64,000 nucleotides of DNA from positions 186,001-250,000 of the forward strand of contig CP102060.1 in assembly GCA_024579835.1 (NCBI GenBank), given 5' to 3'. Below are positions 43,214 to 54,088 of this stretch, piece by piece; the stretch's first letter is position 1, and each line of letters starts with the position of its first letter. This DNA is from Clostridiaceae bacterium HFYG-1003. GTDB taxonomy: Bacteria; Bacillota; Clostridia; Clostridiales; Clostridiaceae. The position numbers and the translations under genes are program-made. A model generated the notes under the pieces. It was not told the origin of the DNA. It made no database searches and worked only from the letters and a program-made list of their open reading frames with translations.

Positions 43214-44150
43214 TTAAGAGGCATATTTTGTGGTTTTTGAATGGAAGAACCCCCTGATTTTATTAGGACGCAATTGCACAGTTTTTAAATGAGATCGAAC
43301 ATTATGTTCAAGCTCATCATCGCTCCTGGGACTTGGTTTTTTACTTATGCCACGTTTGAGATCGCTGTTGAGCAATTCATCAGGATTGTACTCTGGGGCA
43401 TACGGTGGCAGGTAGAATAGCTCAATTTCTTCCTTATGCTTTTCTACCCACGCCATGACTTTTTTAGCGTGATGAACCCGCAGATTATCGAGCACCAGGA
43501 ATACTTTCTTGTTGCTGTCATGCACTAACCGCCGCATAAAATCAATCAGTTTGTCGGCATTCATGTTGTCTTTATAGAGGACAAAGCGCAATTTTCCTCG
43601 ATTGGAAATTGCTGAAAGCATGTTGATCTTGATATGCTTTGCTTCGGTTCGAACCACCGGCGTTTGTCCGATTGGCGCATACCCACGCAAGCAAGTTGAC
43701 TGGTTTTGCAATCCGGTTTCATCTCCAAAGAAAATCTCTGCATTCTCAGCCTCTGCTCGTTCAGTAATGCCAGGAAACTCAGTTTCGACCCAGTGCTGCA
43801 CCTTCTCTGTGTCTTGCTTGTAGGCGCGTTTCATCGGCCGCTGGACTGAGAATCCCCACCGCGCCAAGTAGACCCCTAAAGTAGATACGGGCAGGCTGAT
43901 TTTATACTTTTCATAAATGAGCTCTGCAATGGTTTTTCTGCTCCACATGCAGTCTTTGAACTTCAATTGATCCGGTGACTTATCAACCAGGATTTGCTGT
44001 ATTTCCTTTTCCTGGGCAGGAGTAAGGGTTCGTTTCGCACCCTCTCGGCGACCACGCTTTTGGGGCTTGATCCCTGCGATCCCGCCTTCCTTGTATTGTT
44101 TCTTAGTGTTCTGGACGTGCCGCAAGCTTACATCTAAGATTTCTGCTATT
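43214..44150 (-). pseudogene. IS630-family transposase, N-terminus lost
   Basis: From 44125 the frame encodes RHVQNTKKQYKEGGIAGIKP, the second half of the helix-turn-helix, and a DDE core: D in IFFGDETGLQ, D in VFLVLDNLRVHH and E in APEYNPDELLN. Upstream, EIAEILDVSL can still be read but is closed by TGA, and IS630 sequence ends at about 44155 next to prophage DNA. About 40 N-terminal residues are missing, so the protein is probably inactive. Confidence 0.8.
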
Positions 44151-44178
44151 TCTCATTCGTTTTACCTTTTTCTGATAG

Positions 44179-44280
44179 TCGGATGAAGGCATCAGCATCC
44201 TGGAGAACACAGCAAAGATCGGTCTGCCGGTCCCGGAGAAACTAAAGAATATACTTGCGCAGCTTAATGAGGAGGACTAA
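44179..44280 (+). pseudogene. Phage holin, C-terminal fragment
   Basis: Reads SDEGISILENTAKIGLPVPE then KLKNILAQLNEED and stop, the conserved tail of phi-LC3/toxin-secretion holins. The membrane segments are missing at the IS630 junction. Its position four bases before the amidase gene fits a phage lysis cassette. Confidence 0.7.
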
Positions 44281-44283
44281 CCA

Positions 44284-44964
44284 ATGAATTTAAAGAAACT
44301 GATCTTCACTCAAAATGCCTGCTACAAGGCCGGAAAGACCATCACCCCACTGGGGATCATGATCCACTCGACGGGAGCTAATAATCCAACCCTGAAGCGT
44401 TACGTGGGGCCAGACGACGGACTCTTGGGCCGGAACTTCTATGGCAACCACTGGAACCAGGACAAGCCCGATGGCCGAAAGGTCTGCGTCCATGCCTTCA
44501 TCGGAAAGCTCGCTGACGGGACCATCGCCACCTACCAGACACTGCCCTGGAACCACCGCGGCTGGCATGCGGCCGGCTTTGCCAATGATACGCATATCGG
44601 CATTGAGATCTGCGAAGATAATTTAAAGAGCAAAGACTACTTTACAAAGGTCTATCAGGAAGCGGTAGAGCTTTGCGTGAGTCTTTGCAAAGAGTTCAAC
44701 CTCACCGAGAAATCCATCATTTGCCACAGTGAAGTTCATAAGCTTGGTATCGCCAGTAACCACAGCGATGTGCTGCACTGGTTCCCCAAGCACGGAAAGT
44801 CCATGGATGACTTCCGGAGGGATGTGAAAGCCAAACTCGCGGAATGCGCAGAGCCCAGAAAATTCTTCCGGGTCATTTTAGGATCCTACCTGGAACGTGC
44901 CAATGCTGAAGCGGTACTGGAGAAGGCCAGAAAAGCCGGATTCAAAGATGTGTTCTTAAAATGA
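44284..44964 (+). CDS. N-acetylmuramoyl-L-alanine amidase (phage endolysin)
   Basis: 226 residues. An Amidase_2/PGRP-type domain shows the zinc ligands in GIMIHSTGAN and later in ICHSEVHKLG...SDVLHWF, with the NHRGWHA and THIGIEICED blocks between. A short C-terminal SPOR-like region follows (FFRVILGSYLERANAEAVLEK). No signal peptide, as expected for a holin-dependent endolysin. AGGAGG precedes the ATG. It cuts the amide bond between muramic acid and the peptide stem. Confidence 0.9.
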   Translation: MNLKKLIFTQNACYKAGKTITPLGIMIHSTGANNPTLKRYVGPDDGLLGRNFYGNHWNQDKPDGRKVCVHAFIGKLADGTIATYQTLPWNHRGWHAAGFANDTHIGIEICEDNLKSKDYFTKVYQEAVELCVSLCKEFNLTEKSIICHSEVHKLGIASNHSDVLHWFPKHGKSMDDFRRDVKAKLAECAEPRKFFRVILGSYLERANAEAVLEKARKAGFKDVFLK

Positions 44965-44972
44965 ATAACTTA

Positions 44973-45018
44973 AAAGCCTGCAAAGATTCCTTCGTGGAAT
45001 TTTTGCAGGCTTTTTTTC
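44973..45018 (+). terminator. Intrinsic terminator after the endolysin gene
   Basis: AAAGCCTGCAAAGATTCC pairs with GGAATTTTTGCAGGCTTT, followed by a T run. It closes the lysis cassette. Confidence 0.85.
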
Positions 45019-45085
45019 GTTCAATCGGCTCCCAAGTGTCCTAGGACTATTAGAGGGTGATGAATTCCCTCGGAAGGGAGTCGAG

Positions 45086-45265
45086 ATGATGAAAGAAGAT
45101 GAAGTGAAGGATGAAGTCAATCATCAGGATCACAGGTATGTGATGGCAGAAAGACTTTGCAGGAATCTCCTGGAAAACGGACTGATCAATCAAGGTGAAT
45201 TTGACCGGATCATGGCCAAAAACAGAGTAAGTTTCTCACCGCTTCTTGCGGTAATAGTGTCCTAA
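45086..45265 (+). CDS. Small SHOCT-like protein preceding the recombinases
   Basis: 59 residues: MMKEDEVKDEVNHQDHRYVM followed by AERLCRNLLENGLINQGEFD and RIMAKNRVSFSPLLAVIVS. The middle helices (LLENGLINQGEFDRI) fit the SHOCT oligomerisation pattern. GGGAG precedes the ATG pair at 45086/45089. Small proteins of this kind regularly stand just before large serine recombinases in clostridial prophages and integrative elements; the function is unknown. Confidence 0.65.
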   Translation: MMKEDEVKDEVNHQDHRYVMAERLCRNLLENGLINQGEFDRIMAKNRVSFSPLLAVIVS

Positions 45266-45319
45266 ATGGGTTGATATATAAGCCTTTCAGAGTGATGAAT
45301 GGTACGGGAGGTTGAGACA

Positions 45320-46873
45320 ATGAAAGGAATAACAAAGATTGAGCCATCTGTCAGGATGGCAAAAACCAAACTCAAAGTAGCTGCCTATGCTCGCGTATCA
45401 ACACAATGTGAGGATCAGCTGGTCAGTCTGGAGGCTCAGAAAAACTATTATGAGACTCGGATTAAGGCTAATCCCGACTGGGAGTACGCAGGTCTCTATT
45501 ATGATGAGGGGATCTCAGGGGTCAATATGGCTAACCGAAGCGGCCTGAATTCAATGCTGGCTGACTGCGAAGAGGGGAAGATCGATCTGATTCTGATTAA
45601 GTCCATCAGCCGCTTTGCCAGGAATACGGCAGAGTGCCTGGAGGCCATTCGCAAGCTGATCCGGCTCAATGTGTTCATCTACTTTGAGAAAGAAAACATC
45701 AATACCGGTGACATGGAGGGAGAGCTTCTTTTAACCATTTTCAGCAGCCTCGCTGAAAGTGAGTCCAAGGCGATTTCTGAGAACGAAACCTGGTCGATTC
45801 AAAAGCGTTTCCAAAACGGCACCTATGTGATTCCATCACCACCCTACGGTTATAAGACCGAAGCGGGGCTTTTGGTTATCAAGGAAGATGAAGCAGAGGT
45901 CGTAAGATTCATTTTCTCTGAGTGTTTGGCGGGGAAAGGGATGTATTTGATTACCAAGGAACTTAATAAAAAGGGGATACCAACTAAGCGCCATGGAAGA
46001 TGGCACGAGTCTGCGGTAAGTTGCATTCTTCAGAATGAGAAGTACAAAGGGGATGCTCTTTTTCAAAAGACATTTACTGACTCATACTTCAATCGGCACC
46101 CCAATAACGGAGAGAAAGCCCAGTACTACATCACTGATCACCATGAACCGATCATAAGCGCTGAAGAATTTGATGCTGTCCAATCCCTGATTGAACGGCG
46201 ATCAAAGGAACGAAACATCCAAAAGCGAAACCCAAAGTACAGTAATCGCTACCCCTTAACCGGAAAAATAATTTGTGGGGAATGCGGGGCGACCTGGAAG
46301 CGACAGACTAACACCCGCCAGAAGGGGAATTTCATTTCCTATAACTGCACCACGCACTTAAAGCATAATGACCGGTGCAGTCAGCGCTATATCCAAGAAA
46401 AAAGTTTCGAGGCTGCATTTCTAAACATGCTCAATAAACTGGTGTTTTCAAAGAAGGTATTATTACAACCACTCCTAAAAAGCCTCACGAGTATTCAGCA
46501 AAAAAGTGAACTGGGCCGGATCAATCGGCTGGAGGCAGCTTTAGAAGAGAATCTAAATAAGAGGCAGCAATTGATGAACCTGTACACCAAAAAATATTTA
46601 GAGCCATCAGTCTTCATGGTCCAGAATGAAAGTTTACTGGCTGAGGGAAAGTTTTTAGAAGGCCAAAAAGCAGAACTGACTGCATCAGCCCAACATGAAT
46701 TTGCACATGTCGATGAGCTTAAAAAGTTGATCAGGCACATCAGCAGCACAGATACTTTTGACCGATTTGATGAAAAAGCCTTTCAAGACTTGGTGGATCA
46801 CATCACAGTTTACCAAAGGTTTGAGATAGGATTTTCACTAAAATGCGGATTAACACTAAAAGAAAGGTTGTGA
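45320..46873 (+). CDS. Large serine recombinase 1
   Basis: 517 residues from the ATG at 45320 after GGGAGG; an ATG at 45299 lies upstream of that site. The resolvase domain shows the catalytic serine in AAYARVSTQCEDQ and the [10 protein letters not shown] block; the recombinase domain (YKTEAGLLVIKEDEAEVVRFIF), zinc ribbon (GKIICGECGATWKR...C) and C-terminal coiled coil follow. It catalyses site-specific integration or excision. First of three recombinase genes in a row. Confidence 0.92.
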   Translation: MKGITKIEPSVRMAKTKLKVAAYARVSTQCEDQLVSLEAQKNYYETRIKANPDWEYAGLYYDEGISGVNMANRSGLNSMLADCEEGKIDLILIKSISRFARNTAECLEAIRKLIRLNVFIYFEKENINTGDMEGELLLTIFSSLAESESKAISENETWSIQKRFQNGTYVIPSPPYGYKTEAGLLVIKEDEAEVVRFIFSECLAGKGMYLITKELNKKGIPTKRHGRWHESAVSCILQNEKYKGDALFQKTFTDSYFNRHPNNGEKAQYYITDHHEPIISAEEFDAVQSLIERRSKERNIQKRNPKYSNRYPLTGKIICGECGATWKRQTNTRQKGNFISYNCTTHLKHNDRCSQRYIQEKSFEAAFLNMLNKLVFSKKVLLQPLLKSLTSIQQKSELGRINRLEAALEENLNKRQQLMNLYTKKYLEPSVFMVQNESLLAEGKFLEGQKAELTASAQHEFAHVDELKKLIRHISSTDTFDRFDEKAFQDLVDHITVYQRFEIGFSLKCGLTLKERL

Positions 46874-46878
46874 GTAAA

Positions 46879-47285
46879 ATGCCGGTTCCTTTAGGTTACA
46901 AAATTGAAAAAGGAAAAGCAGTTATTGATGAAGTCCAGGCTGAACAGATCAGAGCAATTTATGCAGGGTATATTTCCGGACTCTCCTCCATTGAAGCGGC
47001 GAAGGCCGCGGGGGTGACGATGCGTCACACTGGAGTAAGGCTAATGCTCATGAATAAACGCTATCTGGGGGATGATTACTATCCTGCAATCATTGATCAG
47101 GAGACATTTGATCGAGCAGAGGCGGAGCGAATTAGCCGACAGACGAAAAGCGGCAGACTCTTCAGTGATACTCAGACGAAGGAGACCACCCTCGACACTA
47201 AATTCTACATGCCAAAACTTGAGAAAAAGTTCGAGGATCCCTTTAAACAAGCAGAATACATTTATAGTCAAATCGAGGTGGAGAA

Positions 47286-47289
<4 letters not shown>
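46879..47289 (+). CDS. Recombinase-domain protein lacking a catalytic domain
   Basis: 136 residues from the ATG at 46879 ([20 protein letters not shown]). It resembles only the DNA-binding 'recombinase' domain of large serine recombinases ([20 protein letters not shown]) with no resolvase domain. It starts 5 bases after recombinase 1 and overlaps recombinase 2 by 4. In comparable clostridial arrays such a middle gene accompanies two full recombinases, perhaps as a directionality or synapsis partner; this is inference. Confidence 0.78.
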
Positions 47290-48954
<1,665 letters not shown>

Positions 48955-49016
48955 ATCTCATTGAAGTATAGAGGCGCTCAACAGTCTTTCAAGTTCACGG
49001 AATGTATGATTTTACA

Positions 49017-50565
49017 GGCTCAATCATAAATCCTGTGGGATGGTGGATTCCTTACGTACGTTTTACGACTCATATCGAATAACTTGAGGAAGAAGTATTC
49101 ATCATCTGGATAGCCGTACCCTTGTCGACGTAATGTCTTAATCTTGTTGTTGATCCCCTCGATTTGACCATTCGAAATACGGTAGGTCGCATAAGCTATA
49201 ATCCCTTCAAAATGTCTGTCCATCAGGCGCCCAAACCACTGCAGGTGCTCATTCTCCGAGGCATAGCATACTTCCATGACCTCCGTGATCAGACTAGCCA
49301 TTTCCGGCTCACTGGCGGCCTTGTACGCCTCCGAGAGCATCTCTTTGACGAGGTCAACTGTGAACAGAAGCTGGTTCTCCTGGATGAGCTGGTCGTACTT
49401 CTCCTCACTGCCAGGACGACGCGTGATCTCTGCCCTTTGGAAGAGCGTACCGCCCTTGGACAAGGGTTTGCCCTCCGCGGCCTCCCGGTCTTTGCGCTGC
49501 AGCGTCTCCCGAGAAGACATCAGGATATAGCGGGTCCTCTTGAGGGACTCAGCAGCTTTGTACTCACCCATCGCCTGAAGACGCCTCTGTTCGTCTTTGC
49601 GCACTTCAGCGACCACTTTGTCATTGAAATTCTTGATGATGTGGAAATGGTCGAAGACCGGCTGGATGTGGGGGCACTTTTCCTCAAAGGCTTCTTGGAA
49701 GTCTGAGTTCATGTCCGAGGCGACTGCTTCAACACCGTCCATCCACTCGAGACCGACGTGCTCAATGAAGTCATAGACGACCTGCTTGCGCTTGCCATGG
49801 GCGATCCAGAGGATATGGCCAGTCTCTATGTCGATGATATGAGTGGCGTACTGGTGGCCCCGGTGAAGCTTGAACTCGTCGATGCTGAGGCACTTTGCCT
49901 GCCGCTGGGGCTTGATGAGCTTGCCATCAAGGGTGTACATTTCCTCCAGGCGTTTCAAGTCGATCGCTTTGACCGTGTTCTTGCCTAGACCAGTAATCTC
50001 AGCGACCTGTTTGAGATTGTAGGTTCCGATGGCGAGAAGGTCCCTGGTGTACTGCAGGAGGGCTTGTGTGATCCGATGGCCTTGTGCCTGGAAAGACACC
50101 TGTTGGACCTTGGTGATCCCGCAGGTTGGGCACAGTAACTGATTCTTGCCGAACTCCAGGGACGTATAAGTGTGCCCGAAGTTCAGGTGCCAGAGACTGC
50201 ATGGGGACGTATTGTTAATGTGCATGAAGCCCCCGCAGTTGGGGCAGGCGCGATCGGTGTCATCTAGCTTGAGGACTCCATGCAACTGAACAACACTCTT
50301 ACCGGAAACGGCGGTATGCTGCGAACTATGCGTAGTAGTAAACCCAACAAGAGATGAAGGGATGTGCAGAAAATTTTGTGAATCATTGATTGTGTTAGCC
50401 TGTCCATTCTGTGTATAATTCATTCAGAGCCTCCGCTGTGCTTGGATTTGTACATCCGTCCAGATGCATTTCCATCATAGCGCGGGGCTCGTTCTATTAT
50501 CAAATGTTATGCCGGTTTGGGGAATGGATCTAGTCGGTCAATCCCACAGAATTTGTGATTGACCC
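49017..50565 (-). mobile_element. ISL3-family element in the copB leader
   Basis: Ends GGCTCAATCATAAATCCTGT at the left and, inward from the right, GGGTCAATCACAAATTCTGT. A perfect 8-bp duplication ATTTTACA flanks it (49009-49016 and 50566-50573), the size expected for ISL3. It separates the copB ribosome site from the promoter at 48925-48953. Confidence 0.93.
49020..50423 (-). CDS. ISL3-family transposase
   Basis: 467 residues. N-terminal zinc finger (CPNCGGFMHI...CPTCGITK), helix-turn-helix (NLKQVAEITGLGKNTVKAID), then the DDE core with D in CLSIDEFKLHRG, D in AVASDMNSDFQE and E in NGQIEGINNKIK. The frame is intact and the target duplication is perfect, so the element is likely to be recent and active. 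Confidence 0.93.
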   Translation of the reverse strand: MNYTQNGQANTINDSQNFLHIPSSLVGFTTTHSSQHTAVSGKSVVQLHGVLKLDDTDRACPNCGGFMHINNTSPCSLWHLNFGHTYTSLEFGKNQLLCPTCGITKVQQVSFQAQGHRITQALLQYTRDLLAIGTYNLKQVAEITGLGKNTVKAIDLKRLEEMYTLDGKLIKPQRQAKCLSIDEFKLHRGHQYATHIIDIETGHILWIAHGKRKQVVYDFIEHVGLEWMDGVEAVASDMNSDFQEAFEEKCPHIQPVFDHFHIIKNFNDKVVAEVRKDEQRRLQAMGEYKAAESLKRTRYILMSSRETLQRKDREAAEGKPLSKGGTLFQRAEITRRPGSEEKYDQLIQENQLLFTVDLVKEMLSEAYKAASEPEMASLITEVMEVCYASENEHLQWFGRLMDRHFEGIIAYATYRISNGQIEGINNKIKTLRRQGYGYPDDEYFFLKLFDMSRKTYVRNPPSHRIYD

Positions 50566-50585
50566 ATTTTACAAGGAGGCCAATA

Positions 50586-52883
50586 ATGAATAAAAAAGAT
50601 AACAATCTTAAAGATGGAAATATGGACCACAGTAAGATGGATCACAGTAAGATGGATCACAGCAATATGGATCACAGCAATATGGATCACAGCAATATGG
50701 ATCACAGCAATATGGATCACGGCAAGATGGACCACAGTAAGATGGATCACAGCAATATGGATCACAGCAATATGGATCACAGCAATATGGATCACAGCAA
50801 TATGGATCACGGCAAGATGGACCACAGTAAGATGGATCACAGCAATATGGATCACGGCAAGATGAATCACAGCAATATGGATCAAGGCAAGATGGACCAT
50901 AGTGCGATGGATCACAGTGAAATGGATCATGGCGCAATGGGAGGGCATGCCCACCACCATCACGGTAGCTTTAAGGAGATTTTCTTGAAGTCACTCCCAT
51001 TAGGAATTGCAATCTTGCTCATTACTCCTTTGATGGATATTCAGTTGCCTTTCCAAATCATCTTTCCTTATGCAGACGTTGTAGCAGCTGTATTGGCAAC
51101 AATTCTATACATTTATGGCGGAAAACCATTCTACATGGGTGCGAAAGATGAGTTTAATTCAAAAGCTCCAGGCATGATGTCCTTGATTACTTTGGGAATA
51201 ACGGTTTCTTATGCCTATAGTGTTTACGCAGTGGCCGCTCGATATGTGACCGGAGAACATGTCATGGACTTCTTCTTTGAGTTTGCAACGTTACTTTTAA
51301 TCATGTTATTAGGACACTGGATTGAAATGAAGGCATTGGGTGAAGCAGGGGATGCGCAAAAAGCTCTAGCAGAATTATTGCCAAAAGACGCTCATGTTGT
51401 TTTAGAAGATGATTCGATTGAAACTCGTCCTGTGTCTGAACTTCAGGTTGGAGATGTTATCCGTGTTCAAGCAGGAGAAAATGTTCCAGCTGATGGTATC
51501 ATTATTCGCGGAGAATCCTGTGTAAACGAGGCCCTCTTAACAGGTGAATCTAAGCCAATCGAAAAGAATGTTAAAGATCAAGTCATTGGTGGATCAACAA
51601 ATGGTAGTGGTGTCCTATATGTAGAAGTAACAGAAACAGGGGATAAGTCCTTTATCTCACAAGTACAAACATTAATTAGCCAAGCACAAAGCCAACCATC
51701 TCGAGCAGAGAATGTGGCTCACAAAGTAGCTAGCTGGTTGTTCTACATTGCCGTTGTAGTAGCTTTAATCGCTCTAGTAGCCTGGATGATCATTGCAGAT
51801 TTACCTACAGCCGTTATCTTTACTGTGACTACGTTAGTTATTGCCTGCCCACATGCTTTGGGTCTTGCTATTCCCTTGGTAGTATCACGTAGTACTAGTT
51901 TGGGTGCAAGCCGAGGATTACTGGTTAAAAATAGAGAAGCTTTGGAATTAACTACTAAAGCGGATGTTATGGTATTGGATAAAACAGGTACTTTAACAAC
52001 TGGTGAATTTAAAGTGTTGGACGTCACTGTTTTGAGTGATAAATATTCTGAAGAAGAAATTACAGGCTTGTTGGCGGGTATAGAGGCGGGCTCCAGTCAC
52101 CCGATTGCCCAATCGATTGTGAACCACGCTGAAGCAAAAGGCATTAAGTCAGTTTCCTTTGACTCCATTGAAATCGTTTCGGGAGCAGGAATAGAAGGGG
52201 AGGCGAACGGCCACCACTATCAATTAATCAGCCAAAAGGCATACGGAAAAGCATTGCGTATGGATATTCCGAAAGGCGCTACTTTAAGTATCCTTGTAGA
52301 AAATAATGAAGCAATCGGCGCTGTCGCATTGGGAGATGAACTGAAAGAAACCAGCAGAAACTTGATCGAGGTGCTGAAAAAATACGGAATTGAACCACTC
52401 ATGGCTACTGGTGATAACGAGGAAGCTGCACAAGGAGTTGCAGAAGTTCTAGGTATTCAATACCAAGCCAATCAATCTCCGGAAGATAAGTACAAGCTGG
52501 TCGAGTCCATGAAAAACCAAAACAAGACGGTAATCATGGTGGGAGACGGGGTCAATGACGCACCTTCCCTTGCCTTGGCAGACGTAGGTATTGCAATCGG
52601 AGCTGGAACGCAAGTAGCTTTGGATTCTGCGGATATTATCCTTACTCAGTCTGATCCAGGGGATATTGAATCCTTTATCGAGTTAGCAAACAAGACGACA
52701 CGTAAAATGAAACAAAACTTGGTATGGGGAGCAGGCTACAATTTTATCGCGATTCCAATTGCTGCTGGCCTCCTTGCTCCTATCGGCATTACCTTGGGTC
52801 CGGCCTTCGGCGCCGTCCTCATGTCCTTATCGACCGTTATTGTTGCGATCAATGCAATGCTTTTGAGATTAGACCCGAAATAA
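50586..52883 (+). CDS. copB: Copper-transporting P1B-type ATPase (CopB-like)
   Basis: 765 residues from the ATG at 50586, preceded by AAGGAGG. The N-terminal tail consists of 21 five-residue units of the MDHSx type (residues 13-117), then GGHAHHHHGSF. The membrane motif is CPH (VIACPHALGLAIP), typical of the CopB/P1B-3 branch rather than the CPC of CopA. The phosphorylation site DKTGTLTTGE, TGDN and GDGVNDAPSL hinge motifs are intact. It exports copper (or silver) from the cytoplasm using ATP. The Met/His-rich tail probably binds and delivers metal. Codon use resembles genes of lactic acid bacteria and differs from the neighbours, suggesting horizontal transfer. Confidence 0.93.
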   Translation: MNKKDNNLKDGNMDHSKMDHSKMDHSNMDHSNMDHSNMDHSNMDHGKMDHSKMDHSNMDHSNMDHSNMDHSNMDHGKMDHSKMDHSNMDHGKMNHSNMDQGKMDHSAMDHSEMDHGAMGGHAHHHHGSFKEIFLKSLPLGIAILLITPLMDIQLPFQIIFPYADVVAAVLATILYIYGGKPFYMGAKDEFNSKAPGMMSLITLGITVSYAYSVYAVAARYVTGEHVMDFFFEFATLLLIMLLGHWIEMKALGEAGDAQKALAELLPKDAHVVLEDDSIETRPVSELQVGDVIRVQAGENVPADGIIIRGESCVNEALLTGESKPIEKNVKDQVIGGSTNGSGVLYVEVTETGDKSFISQVQTLISQAQSQPSRAENVAHKVASWLFYIAVVVALIALVAWMIIADLPTAVIFTVTTLVIACPHALGLAIPLVVSRSTSLGASRGLLVKNREALELTTKADVMVLDKTGTLTTGEFKVLDVTVLSDKYSEEEITGLLAGIEAGSSHPIAQSIVNHAEAKGIKSVSFDSIEIVSGAGIEGEANGHHYQLISQKAYGKALRMDIPKGATLSILVENNEAIGAVALGDELKETSRNLIEVLKKYGIEPLMATGDNEEAAQGVAEVLGIQYQANQSPEDKYKLVESMKNQNKTVIMVGDGVNDAPSLALADVGIAIGAGTQVALDSADIILTQSDPGDIESFIELANKTTRKMKQNLVWGAGYNFIAIPIAAGLLAPIGITLGPAFGAVLMSLSTVIVAINAMLLRLDPK
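50622..50936 (+). repeat. 15-bp minisatellite encoding the copB metal-binding tail
   Basis: 21 tandem 15-bp units encode MDHSK/MDHSN/MDHGK variants. A higher-order block (SK unit, four SN units, GK unit) occurs twice, showing stepwise duplication. The near-identity of units in DNA favours slippage, so the copy number may vary between isolates without shifting the frame. Confidence 0.92.
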
Positions 52884-53024
52884 AACGAAGCAGGAACAAA
52901 AAAACACTGGCTGGTGTGCTGTACAAGGATATACGTACACCCACGGATTTCCGAGAAAAAACAGGACTCCATCATTTTAATCTGGACCTGATTTCAAGGA
53001 CAATATCGGATAGTAATTCTTAAC

Positions 53025-53113
53025 ACAATTTTACCCGCAGCTCTTTTTATTGAGTTGCGGGTTTTCAATTTGTAAACATTCAATTGTTATTTGAAACCAA
53101 ATGGTTTACAATA
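53025..53113 (+). repeat. Terminator-promoter cassette, copy 2 (before the HTH operon)
   Basis: Same organisation as 48869-48954: terminator (CCCGCAGCTC ... GAGTTGCGGG), promoter TTGTTA (53084-53089), 17 bp, TACAAT (53107-53112), with the same ATTTG-AAAC-CAAAT dyad. The stretch 52884-53024 between copB and this cassette contains no recognisable gene. Confidence 0.8.
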
Positions 53114-53140
53114 TTTCTATTGAGGCATGGAGGGACTATT

Positions 53141-53365
53141 ATGAAAACCTCGGACATGATACGACAGCTATGTGAACAGAAGAATATCAGTGTCTCCGAA
53201 TTGGCTAGACGCTTAGGTCAGTCGCCACAGAATTTTGGAAAGAAGCTGAAACGTGAAACCATAACCTTAGAAGAGCTTAAGGCCATAGCAGATGTGATGG
53301 ATGTTAAGTTTGAACAGTCTTTCATTCTATCTGATGGCAAGGAAATAAAGACTGGAAGCGAGTAA
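53141..53365 (+). CDS. Small helix-turn-helix (XRE-type) regulator
   Basis: 74 residues from the ATG at 53141 after GGAGGG. The helix-turn-helix SVSELARRLGQSPQNFGKKL is clear, followed by EELKAIADVMDVKFEQSF, as in small Cro/CI-like proteins. It is the first gene of an operon driven from the promoter at 53084-53112, and the shared dyad in that promoter and in the copB promoter is a candidate binding site. No metal-binding cysteines or histidines are seen, so it is not an obvious copper sensor. Confidence 0.8.
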   Translation: MKTSDMIRQLCEQKNISVSELARRLGQSPQNFGKKLKRETITLEELKAIADVMDVKFEQSFILSDGKEIKTGSE

Positions 53366-53380
53366 AGGAGGCGGCCTACT

Positions 53381-54061
53381 ATGATGATCAGCCCGGAAGG
53401 ATACTATGAAGAGCATCTTAAAGGTAAAACGAAAGAGCAGATTATGACCGCTATACGTGGTCTTAAACAAGAAATAGGTCATCTTAAGAATACGATGGAA
53501 AGCCCGGACTATGGCAAAGAGCTTATTATGCATCCGAGCGAAGATACGCGCCTCCACTGGACTCGTGAATACTTGGAGCGAGCCAAGCAAGCTTATGCTG
53601 AAGCCGGTGGCACTTATACCTTATCTAAATTAGAAGAAAAAGTTGCTGACTTTGATGCAAATATAGATGCCATCTCAAAGATTACTTTCAGCATTGGCGG
53701 TTTCTTTGGCGGCTACCGTAGTTATGTTGTAGAACTATCAGATGGATTGAAGGCCTATACAAAATTATGGGAAGACGAAGAACCACTCGCTCTGATGGAT
53801 GTTGATAAAGAAGAACCCTTCACAAGAGACACTTTCATGGCTGCTCTTATGGATCTTCATATTGGTGAATGGCGCAGACGGTATTCAACTCAGCGCTTCG
53901 GATATACGGTGTGTGATGGTACACAGTGGGAGCTGGAATTTGAATATAGCAATGGACATAAACCGGTAAGAATCGATGGTGACAACTCCTACCCGTATAA
54001 CTTCAATAAGTTCCAGATGTTATTTGGCATTGACGAAACTGAGGAGGACGAGGATGAGTAA
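53381..54061 (+). CDS. Unknown protein, second gene of the HTH operon
   Basis: 226 residues, acidic, not recognised. The first 80 residues are helical (EEHLKGKTKEQIMTAIRGLK...LERAKQAYAEAGG); the rest contains several aromatic strands (SIGGFFGGYRSYVVEL, RFGYTVCDGTQWELEFEYSN) and an acidic tail (DETEEDEDE). GGAGG precedes the ATG. It starts 15 bases after the HTH gene and probably is co-transcribed with it. Confidence 0.7.
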   Translation: MMISPEGYYEEHLKGKTKEQIMTAIRGLKQEIGHLKNTMESPDYGKELIMHPSEDTRLHWTREYLERAKQAYAEAGGTYTLSKLEEKVADFDANIDAISKITFSIGGFFGGYRSYVVELSDGLKAYTKLWEDEEPLALMDVDKEEPFTRDTFMAALMDLHIGEWRRRYSTQRFGYTVCDGTQWELEFEYSNGHKPVRIDGDNSYPYNFNKFQMLFGIDETEEDEDE

Positions 54062-54088
54062 AATTGATTGTGTGAAGGAGGTTCAAAA

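Noticed and set aside
50622-50936. Short regular repeats that might be taken for a CRISPR array
   Set aside because: The 15-bp units are contiguous with no spacers and lie in frame in copB; this is a coding minisatellite.
50538-50963. Long open frames on the minus strand and in a second plus frame across the copB repeat
   Set aside because: They arise from the periodic 15-bp repeat, have no ribosome site and overlap a clear gene.
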